Origin: Sophora flavescens
Lineage: Eukaryota > Streptophyta > Magnoliopsida > Fabales > Fabaceae
Assembly: GCA_030762895.1 (NCBI GenBank)
Contig: CM061069.1
Location: 21,343,630-21,407,629, forward strand
DNA: 64,000 bases
Reading direction: 5' to 3'
Below are positions 45,543 to 57,711 of the stretch, piece by piece; within the stretch, counting starts at the first letter, position 1, and each line of letters opens with the position of its first letter. The notes below the pieces were generated by a model that saw nothing but the letters and a program-made list of their open reading frames with translations, searched no databases and was not told where the DNA came from. Made by a program: the position numbers and the translations under genes.

Positions 45543-46852
45543 CTTGAAGGGAGTTTTATTCATACCATGCTGGAATAAATGAAGAGGAGGGTCGGCTCAA
45601 GGGTAAAGCCATCAAAACCCTAACTTCAGGCCTATCAGCAAAAAGTTATATTTATCCTTAATTTTTATAAAGTTAAAAGGTCACACATATTAGTAAAAAG
45701 TCAAACTTAAAGCACAACCTAATCTAGATAGACACTCTCGCCTAAAATAAAAAAACCTTTACTCAAAGTCGTTTGCTTTAGGTTTCATTCGCTATTGGGT
45801 CGACCCTGACGAAGAGATATGATGTTGTCAAAAACCTGTTTTCTAATTCTGTTAATTCCACTTTAATTTTAGTTTTGATGAACTATATAAGTAGCATTTT
45901 TGGTGAAAAGATATTATTCACCGGATATTGAAGGAAACGAAACTCCAGCAGCGAAGAGACATATCCACTCTTTATATTCACGTTTTGAATTGAGGATATG
46001 ATACACAATGTTAATCAAAAGAGGGTAAATATTTTTAGATGGCGTTTGGTTGAAGTAATGCTTTATTTTCAGGTAAATTACACTTCTAGAAGTCTCATTT
46101 CCGAAATTCTTTCTTTCTCATTCTCACAACAACCAACAACTAACAACCAAGCCTTTCTCATTCTCACTCAAATAATTTTTTTAACTCACATTCACTGATT
46201 TTATTTTTAGATATATCTTTTATGGTTACGAATGATTTTGTTTCTCTTGTATAAAAAATGGAACACTTTTATTCCTATGCTTATATTTTCGGGAATATTA
46301 AAACATCTCTTATACCAAACATTACCTTAGTATCTCTATATTGATTTAATGGTTGTTTCTTTGCCATAGTAATTCTTTGCCTGATTTCTATGCTTTGTAA
46401 CAGGATTAGGTGTAATATTAGCATTGATGATGGTGAGAATAGTCACCATATCGATCGGAATATCTTGAAGCCGTATGGTGTGCCTATAGTTGACTCAATG
46501 GAAGCCTTACGTATCAAAATTCCATTATTTCTGTGGAGCCTGAGAAAGAGAACAACCCATATGTGATGATTAAAAATGTATGGAGTATATATAGGCAGTT
46601 CGAGTGCTCTTAACTTTGGTTCCATGTAGAATGATCCACCAGCGACCTACCTACGACCTATTTATAGGAGGTCGGTGGAAAAGGAATATTCTTTTTGTAA
46701 ACAATTTTTTCACACATTATTTATGCATTAGTCATTCAGTTGTAAAAAATTAATGATTATCATATATTATATAGTACATGAAAATATTAATCAAAATGTG
46801 ATTGATGTGTAAATCATTAGTGATTAGTATAAATCATGCAATAACTTTTTTC

Positions 46853-46919
<67 letters not shown>

Positions 46920-47562
46920 GTGTGTGTGTGTGTTGTGGAAAAAATTAATAAATTAACATAGAATTAACACAAGAACAAAGAAAAATAGGCATCAACTAAA
47001 TATGCAATTAAATAAAATAAAGCTAGTAAAGATAAATAAACTTATTCGGTTTTGGCTGAGGCGTGCATAGCACTGAGCTTAAGAGTACTTCGCCACCACG
47101 AGTAGATTACCCAGTACATTTGGTCTCAAGGCTAGTACTCTCCAGGATACAACAAATACTTCTTGCTAGCACTACACGTGAATTAGTAAGTACATATGAG
47201 CAACAATTTGGATGAAGGCATCTAGAAACCCGAAAAATTGACAACTTTATTTTTCCTCATATATCCCAATCCGGTAAAGCCACCTCATAAACAAAATCAC
47301 CAAAGACAAATTGAAGAAGGTGGTAACGATTTGGAGTGCAAGAGTTTCACAAGAGAATTGAAAAATTATTGGCACAAACCCATATTAGAAACCACAATGG
47401 AGTTGTGCAATGAGACTTAAAGAAGGCTTAGTACATCAAAATGGTTTTACGATTTTGTTCCTTCTCATATGGAAAACCGGTTCAAAGAATCGAGTATCTA
47501 AACCATTCAGTTTTTCTTTTAAGAAAAATGTTAAAACTGAAACCTAAAAAACAGGAGATTAA
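45543..47562. other. Intergenic DNA with a TA/TG microsatellite
   Basis: No gene supported. 46853-46932 is a TA-rich run ending in (TG)n. 46643-46670 contains 'cgacctcc.. ggaggtcg'-like complementary pieces around 'tatttata', perhaps a small MITE remnant. Short frames (about 60-66 codons) lack domains. Confidence 0.55.
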
Positions 47563-47866
47563 GACCAACTCTAATGATTATTCTTAAGATAGTTCTTAAA
47601 CATAAGAACTTGTTCTTACAAGAACTTTCATTGGAGGCAAATGAGGTGGCTGTCATGATGTAGAACGGTTTTTATAGCCAAACAGAAAAAAAATTGTCAC
47701 AATTTCCAACCAAAAAATACAAGTGGGGTCACATGTGGGACCCATTTAAGAACCCAAAATGAGCTCTTTCATTAGAGTAAAATGGAGGTTGGGTTCTTAT
47801 AACCTTTAAGCCCACCATATCATGATAGATAAGAACTCAAATATGATTTTTCCATTGTGGATGCTC
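47563..47866. mobile_element. PIF/Harbinger-like MITE (304 bp)
   Basis: Flanked by TAA on both sides (47560-47562, 47867-47869). Ends GACCAACTCTAATG and, inverted, GAGCATCCACAATG share 9 of 14 bases. The interior has many self-complementary 'aagaac/gttctt' words. The 3-bp TAA duplication and 'GAGCATCCACAATG' end fit plant PIF/Harbinger MITEs. Confidence 0.65.
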
Positions 47867-47869
47867 TAA

Positions 47870-48042
47870 GGATAAGGTAAAAAACAGATTGTACAACATG
47901 ATCTTTTACTTAGTCAAATAAATAAGTATAAAAATATTATTTTAATATTAGGCTTTAAAATAAATAATCAGAAAATAAAATATAACAATATATATATATA
48001 TATAAGTTATACTAAATTAATATCTCCTACTACTACTACTAC

Positions 48043-48075
<33 letters not shown>

Positions 48076-49518
48076 TCCTGTTGTTGTTGTTGTAAACAAC
48101 CAAAGAGATAGCTGTATAGGAACATCACATTTTTTGTTTAGTTGTTTTCATATAACAAATACTGAAAGCCCATGCTTTTATCTTTGGACTATGAGGGACA
48201 ACCTCAAATAGAGCTTGAGACTTGAAGTGCCCAATCCATAACTAAATCTTTGGCCCAATTCAAAGCGTTCAATATTTACAAAAAAAGCCCATACTTTTAT
48301 CTTGGGATCATCAGTTACAACTACTCAGTTGCAGCATGGGAGGATCTTCATAGGTTACAATAAAAAAAAAAATACAAGTAGCAACCCAACCCTATGATGG
48401 CTCCTCTAACACCCTCTTCACTGAATATGTATATGCCTTAAAATGTTCGTTCAAGACCCAACGATTTACACTTGGAGTAATTTAGTGTTAGGAAGAAGGT
48501 AAAACAAAAGGTGATTATAAAACCAAGGCATCACAAGGAGAATATTGGGAAAAATATAAGACAGAAGCAAAAAAACGGTAATTTATTGAAAACTGGAGGT
48601 AGTTTGAATAACCAATACCATTGAACAATTCATTTTAATGGTTTTCTAGTTTACCGATTCAATAGTGTGGACACTCAATTTTTCCGATAATTTGTATTAT
48701 TATCAATAAAATAAAAAAAAGAGAAAAGAGAAAAACAAATTAGAAAATCGTATTAGTAAAAGTCTGCCTTTTCTTTTACTAAGTTCTCTAATAATGCCTT
48801 AGTCCATTTTTTTAATATCTTGATTTCTTAGTATGTTCTTACACACAAAAAAATTAAAGGTGTGAGATAAGTTGCTTAACAAAAAAAAAAAAAAAGAGGT
48901 GCGAGATAAGTCCAAAGGACATATAAAAAGGTTTGAAAAGAGCTCAAGTATAAAAAAGCAAGGAGTCTATCATCCATTAAAAAAAACCTAAATAAAATAC
49001 AACAATCAATTAATTTAGATTAAATTATACTACATCACCTTTAAGTTTATTAACATAACAATAAATCCCAAATTTGATCATAAATTACACTTCATCCTAT
49101 TTTTTATTATTGACTAAAAATTGGGGGCAGGATCTAACTTATTATCATGTTTTGGGTTTGTTGTTATTTTGATAAACTTCAAGGTGATGGATTGTAATTT
49201 ACTCATTAATTTTTAAAAGAAGAAATGAGAGGCAGTAAACCGTACACCTAAATCTACTTAGGGGTTTGGATTCTCTCCGGCCCTTATATCTCCAACCCTT
49301 CTCCAGCAACAAATCTGGATTGTTCAACCAGATCTAATGGTCCAAAAAAATTACCATTTTAAACATTAACAAATTTAAATAAAAGTTAAAAAAGGACCAA
49401 CTTTCCTATCTCCCCATTGTGGTCCTGTCGTCCCTTTCCTCACCACTGCATGCAACCAAAATTGTCATTGTTATCCCGCTGATGTGGACAATCAGTTGTC
49501 GTCGTTCACAACCGGTCA
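47870..49518. other. Intergenic DNA with compound trinucleotide repeat
   Basis: 48026-48093 is a compound (CTA)n(TTA)n(GTT)n microsatellite. The rest holds A/T runs and no supported gene. 49300-49350 resembles the 'atctggattgttcaaccagatc' type of small inverted sequence common in plant intergenic DNA. Confidence 0.6.
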
Positions 49519-51460
49519 TGTAACACCCTGTTTTCTTGATTAAAGTGTAGGACATATATTAAGCATGTTTAAGGGCTTAATCATGTTCCTTTTATGTTGA
49601 GGAAGCTATGTTCCAAATTTGAGGAGAATCAACCTTAGAACGAGCTCAGAATAAGAAATGCACGAAATCGGGTACCGACACCAACTCAACATTTGAGCGT
49701 GGAGGAGCCCAACGTTAAAGCGTGCTAATGCTCAAATGTGAGGCAGTTGGACGCTAAAACATGCACTGTGTCACTCGTGGAGGTGTACATGTCAGTTGCA
49801 TCGAACACGTGGCACAACAGCAGTAGAGCGTGAGCACACTTGGACGTTGGACACTGGCACGCTTAAGAATGCTAAGTGTTGAGATCTAACTTAAGTTCTT
49901 TCAATTTATTTAACTTGGCAACTTTAGCCATTTCATTTACATGCGACCAGACTACATTAGAGCAATCGTGACAACGAGTTCTTCACTAGTTGTTATGGTT
50001 GTCTGTGGTATGTATGCTTGGTATGTTGATATGTGTTGTTACACACACTGTTGTTGAGGAGATGGTTGTTGATGATGTGTTAGAAGCTTAAGTTACACCA
50101 CGAGTACTACTGGATCTGAGGTTATGAGATTGCAATGTATGGGCACCGAGATTAGGTTGTGGATGTATTGGCATCATGAATACGGCCCTGTGTGAAAGTA
50201 TTGGTGTCAACTTAGGATGTATGCGCATTGCATAGTTGCTGAAGTGGCAAGCTGCATGATTGGGAGTCATGCGAGGTTATTGTACCCGAGTGCGGGTACG
50301 AAATGATAAGTCACAAAGCGTCCGACTCATCATGCGTATGACTCACACTCCAGTTAATTAATGGAGTTTTAGAATATTAAAATTAGACATGGAATTGAGT
50401 ACAATAGGCTTTTAAGAGTAGCCTAAAATAATTACAGAAAAATATCACAGTAGTAGGTTACGTGGGAAAATGCGGAAGAAAATACTCAGGCTTGCTGACG
50501 GGACAACACGCGGTGACATATGTTGCGCTACATCACCATTCCACTAACTCATCTAACCTAGCTTAAGACAATGACACATGGAATCCATTATCTACTTTAA
50601 GTGACACCTAGTTTTGACTAAACCAAAACATGACACCCAATACTACACCTAACACCTAAACTAACTTAATCTAAAGTAATGAAAAAAATGAAAGTCATTT
50701 GTTTCATATTCTTCACGTAGACAAAGAAAGGATGCAGAGAGTGAAGAAAAAAATAAAGACTTAGGCAGCCATTTTTGTGGGTTAGGGAGCTTGGTTAAGG
50801 TGGTTTCGGTTGTCGGATTTTCAAAGCGATCGCCTATTCATGTTCACGGCTTCGACATCTTTGAGGTTGCGCCCTTGCATGTGAATATCATCAAGGCTTT
50901 TATGGGTTTTTCTGTCGAATCACTCGAGCAAGAAATCGACTGCGAGCTCGGAGACAAATCTGACTTCGTGGGACATCGGCTGTTTGGATTCGGTGTTGTT
51001 GGAGAACGTGTCAATTCGTGTTGGTAAAGTGGACACATTCAGAGCTTTTACAGGAAAGCGTGCACATCAGTAAGGTGGGAGAAAGAACCTTACTATCATC
51101 AGGAAGGCAAGAGTAGTGTAAAATACAATGATAGGTGTAGGGGAACCTAAACCATACTAGTGACCAAGTAATCGACAATACCAAAATCATGTTGGCGACT
51201 ACCCCCGTAGTACCAATGATGATTTAGGTATTGTAGGTTTATCGTCATTAGGTTGATTTTAACATAAATTGAGGTTGTGTGCTAGTTAGGGTTGTATTGT
51301 TTGCTATGTGTTGTTTGAGTAAGTATGCTTAATATGCTTTATGGCATGCTCTGTGATACATGTTGAATTATATTATTTATTTAATATGCTTAACATGCTA
51401 AGTATGCTTAACATGCTATTTCTATTAATTATGCTTAGTTGGCATGTAGGTGCCAATATC
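49519..51460 (+). mobile_element. Ty3/gypsy LTR, 5' part, interrupted by Ogre
   Basis: Begins TGTAACACCCTG after 'accggtca', the usual start of chromovirus-type legume LTRs, and runs plus-strand to 51460 where the Ogre element begins. It contains 'gttattgtacccgagtgcgg', a phrase I associate with such LTRs. The remainder should lie beyond the far end of the Ogre element, outside the window. Frames at 50791-51038 on both strands have no domain. Confidence 0.6.
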
Positions 51461-52080
51461 TGTCGCGACCGTCCCGTCCGGGGGCCGCGAAAAAAGGGAT
51501 GTAAAGACAGAGGAGTCGCCACTAAAATTTTTATTGGGAAAATCTTAGAAAACCCAATTATTTAAAGGAAAACTGGTCTTAAAAAAAATGAGAGAGATGA
51601 GTCCGGGAGTCGGTTACGAGTGGGGAAGGTGTTAGCACCCCACATCGCCCGTTTTAAAAAAACGGTACCTCAAGTTAATTGTGCAGAAACATTTTAATAG
51701 CCTTTTAAATATTTATTTTACCCCAAAAATTATTTACAAGAAAGGATTATATATTTTTTATTTTTTTATTTTTTTATTTTTTTATTTTTTTTTTATTTTT
51801 TAATAATCCTTATTTTTTGAATTTATTGTTAAAAAGGGGAAAAGTTTAATTTTTTTGATTAATTATTTTAGCATAAAAAGGGACACAAAAAAAGGAAAAT
51901 TTAGTTTTGGCCCGACAAGATGATTTATCTTGCTCCTACGTAATCCCGGGTGCGATGGGAAACTCAAAGCCACGTAGTTCTCTTGAAAAGATTTGATTGA
52001 TTGGTTGATTTTTAATTTTTTGATAAAAATTTAATCTTTGATTTTTTTTGTTTAAAAAAGGATTTTATTTTAAAAAATAA

Positions 52081-52605
52081 ATTCACTTTTGCTTAGAGTC
52101 CAAGATAGCAGTGCTATACGATAAACCCTTACAATTCGTACGACACTTGAGGATGAATAAGTCCATACATCAACGTCGTAGATTATTGCGTGAATTAAAA
52201 AAGAGATTTTTATTTTATTTTTTACAAAAGGGTTGGGTAAAATTTGTTAAAAGAACACATTGAAAATATTTATTATTCTTAATAAAAGGGAATTCATTTG
52301 CACAGGGTTCAAGATAACAGTGTTATACGATAAACCCTTATAATTCTTACAACACTTGAGGATGAAAAATCATACATCAACATTGTAGATTATTGCATGA
52401 ATTCAAAGAAATTAAATTTTTGTGAAGTTGGATAAAATTTTGTTAAAAGGAGTAAATTGAAAACATTTTAATTTTTACAAAAGGAATCCACTCTTGCACA
52501 GGGTTAAAGATAGCGGAGCTATACGATAAACCCTTACAATTCATACAACACTTGAGGATGAGAAATCATACATCAACATTGTAGATTGTTACGTGAACTC
52601 AAAGA
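52081..52605. repeat. Three spaced 115-bp repeats in Ogre LTR
   Basis: Units near 52085-52195, 52290-52400 and 52490-52605 share 'gctatacgataaaccctta' and 'acacttgaggatga', with period about 200 bp. Confidence 0.88.
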
Positions 52606-53049
52606 AATTTTATTTTTTATAACCTTTTTGTTGTTTTTTTTTTTCTTAGCATCCTTTTTGAAAAGAGAGAGGAAGAAAAAAAAAACTTAGCCCAATATAC
52701 AGATAAAAAAAAACATCCCACTAACTAATTTATTTTAAAAAAAAACAACAATGAACTCTATTTTAAGGAACCATAAACACTAACATATTAGATCAATTAG
52801 TCAGCCTACACATATGATCCAACATAAAATAAATAATAGGGTCACACTCACGTGTACTGAGCATACGTTTTGTCAAAGAAACAGGCTAAAAGAATTAATG
52901 GTTTTTCCCTTAAATTTCGGTGGCAGTTACCATATGCCATTAATGCAGAACCGTAGCACAGTATATAGAGTATTGTAGGTAAGCCTTTTCCTAATAATAA
53001 ATGAACAAATAAAAGAAAACAAAGTAAAAAGAAACAAAAGTCAGCAAAC

Positions 53050-53480
53050 ACTGATACAAAGGAGGGGTATGAAACTCAATACCCAACGAAGTTGACGCCG
53101 AACCCGGGGACGAGCACGGACGGCGGCGGAACGGAGGCAGACGACGCGGCGGACGGCGCTGGGCGAAGCAGGGGACGCGACGGAGCTGGGGAGAATCGGT
53201 GGGTGGTCGTTGCAGGGTTGCAGATCTCGCGTGACCTGTGGCGGAGCAGATCTAGCAGCCAAGCAATGACATTCTGGCGGGTCTGGTTCAGATCGACGAA
53301 GAAGACAACGGCTCTGGTTGGGGGAGGAACTCGAGGTAGGGATGGTGGCGGTAGCAGCCGCAAGGACGAACCAAAGTGTGTAGGGACACGCGATCTCTCC
53401 GTCACGTCTACAAGTCACGGTCAAGCAATGAACGGCTGCTCCTAGGATGGTGGATCGCGACTGCTGGTGGCTGCATGAGG
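53050..53480. other. GC- and CpG-rich block in Ogre LTR
   Basis: A sharply GC-rich, CpG-rich island in AT-rich LTR sequence. Frames are open on both strands (210 codons at 53041-53673 minus; 117 at 53092-53445 plus), but the products are Arg/Ser/Pro-rich with no domain. Long overlapping frames follow from GC composition. It may be the promoter/leader part of the LTR. Confidence 0.7.
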
Positions 53481-54389
53481 GTGGCGCCGGATTTGAGAGA
53501 GGGAGGAGGAAGATGATGTTACAGTGGGGAAAGGTTCTGCACTTGTAAAATAAGGAAAGAAAGGAAAGAAATGGAGAGTGAGGGGAAGTGGGTTTAAGGA
53601 GGATGAGACTGGGAGTTGTATTTTTTTTGTTCCCTTGGCTGAAATCGAAAGTAGAGAGGAAAAAGGCAACCAAATTCCCTTCGTGTATCCTCCTCCTTCC
53701 AGATTTTTTCTCTGTCCCCCCTTTCCCTCAGTATTTTCGTTTCGTCCTTATATTCACCAACAGGGCATATAAAACCAAAAATCAAATCCCCAAAGCCAAT
53801 CTTAGTGGCATAGCCAAGTCCTTTTCCACTTTCATTGTTTTGCCTCTGATGCTTGTTATACTTTTCTCAAGATTGCAGATTTTCATTCTCTGTGTTAAGT
53901 CCCCATTGAGCTTTCTGCATTTGCTCAGACTATGAGTTGAAACTGCATTAGAGCTGGGGCAATGTTTTCCTTTTTCATGTTTTGATTTTCAAACTTTCTC
54001 CCTCTTGCAATTTTTCAAAGCTTGACCTTCCTTTTTGTTTCTGAAACAAATTAAATTTTTGTCTTACTCTTTTGGCCTCACACCATCACACATATCTTCT
54101 TCTTTTCTTTATTTATTTACTTTGATTTTGTTTTTTTGTTTTTTTTTTGTTTTGTTTTTTCTTTGTTTTTTTGTTTTTTGTTTTTTTGCAATATTGTATT
54201 TTTATTTTTCTCAATATGGATTAAAAAGAAAGAAAAAGAGGACAAAATTAGGTGTTCACAGCTGCCCCTCTTTACTTGTTTCTTATTAGATAGTAGGTGT
54301 AACCGCAGTTAACCTATTATCGTTATAAGAAACGAGTAAAGACATGAACTCCAATTTTGGCCGGAGTTCACTGACAAGTAAACAGATGC

Positions 54390-55490
54390 ATAATTAAAAG
54401 CTTGCGGGACAGACTACCCGCAGAAGCTCGAGCAGAAAGATAAAAAGCTTACGGAGTCGGGTATCCGCTGAAGCTTGAAAACAAAATGATTAAAAGCTTG
54501 CGGAGTCGGTTATCCACTGAAACTTGAGAAGAAAAGATGAAAGCTTGCGGAGTCGGTTGTCCGCTGAAGCTTGACAGAAAAGGTAAAAAGCTTTTGGAGC
54601 TCGGTTATCCACCAAGCTTGAAAACAAAAATGCAAAAACTTATGAGTCGAGTATCCGCCGAAGCTTGGAAAGAAATGTTGAAAGCTTACGGAGTCGGTTG
54701 TCCGCTGAAGCTTGAAAGCAAAAGAATTAAAAAGCTTGCGGAGTCGGTTATCCACTGAAACTTGAGAAGAAAATATGAAAGCTTGCGGAGTCGGTTGTCC
54801 GCTGAAGCTTGACAGAAAAGGTAAAAAGCTTGAGGAGTTGGTTATCCACTGAAGCTTGAAAGAAAAAATGCGAAAAACTTGCGGAGTCGAGTATCCGCCG
54901 AAGCTTGGAAAGAAACGTTGAAAGCTTACGGAGTCGGTTGTCCGCTGAAGCTTGAAAGCAAAAGAATTAAAAAGCTTGCGGAGTCGGTTATCCACTGAAG
55001 CTTGAGAAGAAAAGATGAAAGCTTGCGGAGTCGGTTGTCCGCTGAAGCTTGACAGAAAAGGTAAAAAGCTTGAGGAGTCGGTTATCCACTAAAGCTTGAA
55101 AGCAAAAATGCGAAAAACTTGCGGAGTCGAGTATCCGCCGAAGCTTGGAAAGAAACGTTGAAAGCTTACGGAGTCGGTTGTCCGCTAAAGCTTGAAAGCA
55201 AAAGAATTAAAAAGCTTGCGGAGTCGGTTATCCACTGAAGCTTGAGAAGAAAAGATGAAAGCTTGCGGAGTCGGTTGTCCGCTGAAGCTTGACAGAAAAG
55301 GTAAAAAAACTTGCGGAGTCGAGTATCCGTCGAAGCTTGGAAAGAAATGTTTAAAGCTTACGGAGTCGATTGTCTGCTGAAGCTTGAAAAGAAAAGGTAA
55401 AAGGCATGCGGAGTCGGGTATCCGCTGAAGCTTGAAAACGAGCAGAGCTTACGGGGTACGGTACCCGTCGAAGCTTGACAAAAGGGTTAA
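54390..55490. repeat. Tandem array, 48-bp subunits in 240-bp higher-order units
   Basis: Subunits of about 45-55 bp share 'aaagcttgcggagtcggtt' and 'tccgctgaagcttga'. Five variant subunits make a unit of exactly 240 bp: the phrase 'aaagaattaaaaagcttgcg' starts at 54721, 54961 and 55201. A diverged unit precedes (about 54482-54720), a shortened one ends near 55400, and irregular subunits continue to 55490. Because 240 is divisible by three, a 161-codon frame stays open on the minus strand (54995-54510); I do not regard it as a gene. Confidence 0.95.
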
Positions 55491-56323
55491 AATCTTGCGG
55501 AGTTGTGCAATTTACTGGGTTTTGTACTCACAAGAGATAAAACATTGCAATGCATGATGCCAGAAATGTCCAATATGCCTGATGGAAACCTCAAATGATT
55601 TCAATGCAACACAAGGAGAGCCTGTAACAAGTTGCTATTTATTTATTTATTTATTTTTGTTAAAAAAAAATTATCGCTTAGGTGTTTCTAATTATCACCC
55701 TTGACCCCTTGAAGCATTGATCACAGACAAGCCCGGAGGCGAACTAAAACGTGTCCTGTCTTCGCGGAGAACAAAGGCTAAGCGCTTTTGGAAGGGTACG
55801 CTTTCTCTGCAGTGATTGTCCCTATGCTTCCTGTCAGTAGACCACGGTGCCCTTTGTTGGGAGGCCATCTTGTTCTTTACGAACCTTGGAGATTTTCAAA
55901 GAAGTTCTAAATGCTCTTGAAGACATCAAATACATGTTTCACATCTCAGTATATACTCATCATAATGAATGCACACACGCAATTGACAAAAGTTAAGAGA
56001 AATAGATAATGGTAAAAAGAATGGAGAGTCAATGTCATTATATTTGGACTGAGAAGGTATACAAAGCAGATATTACAATGGAGTATGGAATTGCAGAAAG
56101 GTCGTGGAGTGAAAACACATCTCCTCAAATGACATCTCTTTCCATGACTAGTGTTAATATCCCTCATACTATCTCGACTGCTTACTAATCAACATCTGAG
56201 AATGCTATCTGCCCCGATCTTCATGCATCTAGCCCACTGATCGCCCCAGTTCATCGGCTTGACGACACTTCCCTTGTTTATTTATTTATTTTTTTTTTAT
56301 TTTTTTTAATTTTTTTTTGAACC
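55491..56323 (-). other. Ogre LTR/3' UTR, non-coding
   Basis: No coding frame supported. T-rich runs at 55638-55660 and 56278-56318. The inner boundary of the LTR probably lies in the right part. Confidence 0.6.
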
Positions 56324-56423
56324 CTAACTTTTGCCTAGACCGCCTTTTCAGGTTTTCAGCCTAGCGGGTTGCTCTAACTTTTGCCTAGACTGTCTTTTCA
56401 GATTTTCAGCCTAGCGAGCTTTT
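56324..56423. repeat. 50-bp tandem duplication in Ogre 3' UTR
   Basis: Two units starting 'ctaacttttgcctagac' at 56324 and 56374, each ending 'ttttcagcctagcg'. A related sequence is common at Ogre 3' ends. Confidence 0.9.
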
Positions 56424-56465
56424 CTTTTTTCATTTTTCACCCTTTTTTTTTCTTGGGAAGTGCGT

Positions 56466-57711
56466 TCAAGCATAATACCTTTTGATTGCATCTGAGTTTA
56501 CAGGGAGTGGAAGATCTTCCCCATCCATCCTTGTGAGAATTAAAGCTCCACCCGAGAAAGCCTTTTTCACAACGTAAGGTCCTTCGTAGTTCGGGGTCCA
56601 CTTTCCCCGATGATCCTTTTGGATCGGTAGGATCTTTTTGAGCACTAGATCACCCTCCCGAAACTGCCGCAGGCGTACCTTCTTCTCGTAAGCTCTCATC
56701 AACCTTTTCTGGTACAATTGACCATGACACAATGCCCCTAATCTTTTTTCTTCAATGAGATTCAATTGGTCGAGTCGGTTCGAACCCACTCAGCCTTCTT
56801 CCAGTTCTGCTTCTCTCAGTACCCTTAATGAGGGGATCTCTACTTCAATCGGGAGTACTGCTTCCATCCCATAAACTAAAGAATACGGAGTTGCCCCTGT
56901 CGAGGTGCGAATGGAGGTACGGTAGCCGTGCAAAGCAAAAGGTAACATCTCGTGCCAATCCTTATATGTCACCACCATCTTCTGGACAATCTTCTTGATA
57001 TTTTTGTTGGCGGCCTCAACTGCCCCATTCATCTTTGGGCGATACGGGGAGGAATTGTGATGTTTTATCTTGAAGTTTTCGCACATCTCTTTCATCATCT
57101 TGTTGTTCAAGTTAGTCGCATTATCAGTGATGATCTCGCTTGGCAACCCATAACGACAAATTAACTCTCTTTTGACAAATCTGATCACGACATTCCTGGT
57201 CACACTGGAATATGATGCAGCCTCAACCCACTTGGTGAAATAATCGATGGCAACAAGGATGAAGCGATGTCCATTTGAGGTTTTTGGTTCGATGGGCCCG
57301 ATCACATCCATTCCCCACATTGAGAACGGCCAGGGTGCCGACATGACATTCAAGGGAGCTGGCGGCGCATGAACCTTATCAGCATATATTTGACACTTAT
57401 GGCACTTCTTTGCGTAATTAAAGCAATCCGCCTCCATTGTCAACCAATATTGGTCAGTCCTCAAGATTTTCCTGGCCATTGCATGACCGCTCGCGTGTGT
57501 TCCAAAATATCCTTCATGTACCTCCTCAATTATCCATTTAGCTTCTTTTGCGTCAACGCACCTCAACAACACCATGTCATGATTTCTTTTGTAGAGAATA
57601 TATCCATCTAAATAGAAACCCATTGCAAGTCTTCTTAGAGTTCTTTTGTCATTTTCTGAAGCGCCCGGAGGGTATTCCCTTCTTTGGATGAAGCATTTGA
57701 TGTCATGGTAC
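56466..57711 (-). pseudogene. Ogre integrase, interrupted
   Basis: Minus-strand frame with zinc region GTHASGHAMARKIL...CHKC, then the catalytic core: WGMDVIGP (first D), IITDNATN (second D) and NGAVEAANKN (E, 35 residues after the second D). An internal stop at 56790 splits off the C-terminal domain (56789-56466: LDQLNLIEEKR, FREGDLVLKKI, GKWTPNYEGPYVV). The N-terminal side is cut at 57711 by element C; the ORF's first codons (to 57803) come from the element C LTR. Integrase would insert Ogre cDNA. The nonsense codon and interruption make it inactive. Confidence 0.92.

Larger units (their letters stand above)
51461..57711 (-). mobile_element. Ogre-like Ty3/gypsy element, 3' part
   Basis: On the minus strand an Ogre/Tat-type integrase (57711-56466) is followed by a 3' UTR with a 50-bp duplication and a very long LTR whose end is 51461 (element sense '...ggtcgcgaca'). 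The LTR phrase 'ggtgttagcacccc' and the GGCGACTCC sequence near 51520 are typical of Ogre. Most of the element (5' LTR, gag, RT) should lie right of the window, beyond element C. The exact inner LTR boundary, probably near 56200-56300, was not resolved. Confidence 0.8.

Noticed and set aside
49519..51460. Host gene from the 60-78 codon frames near 50088-51038
   Set aside because: Short overlapping frames on both strands inside an LTR-like sequence, no domain.
53041..53673. 210-codon minus-strand frame as a host or LTR-encoded gene
   Set aside because: It lies in a CpG-rich block of the Ogre LTR, frames are open on both strands, and the product is low-complexity Ser/Pro/Arg with no domain.
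54510..54995. 161-codon repetitive protein
   Set aside because: It is produced by the 240-bp tandem array, whose period is a multiple of three; no start context or domain.
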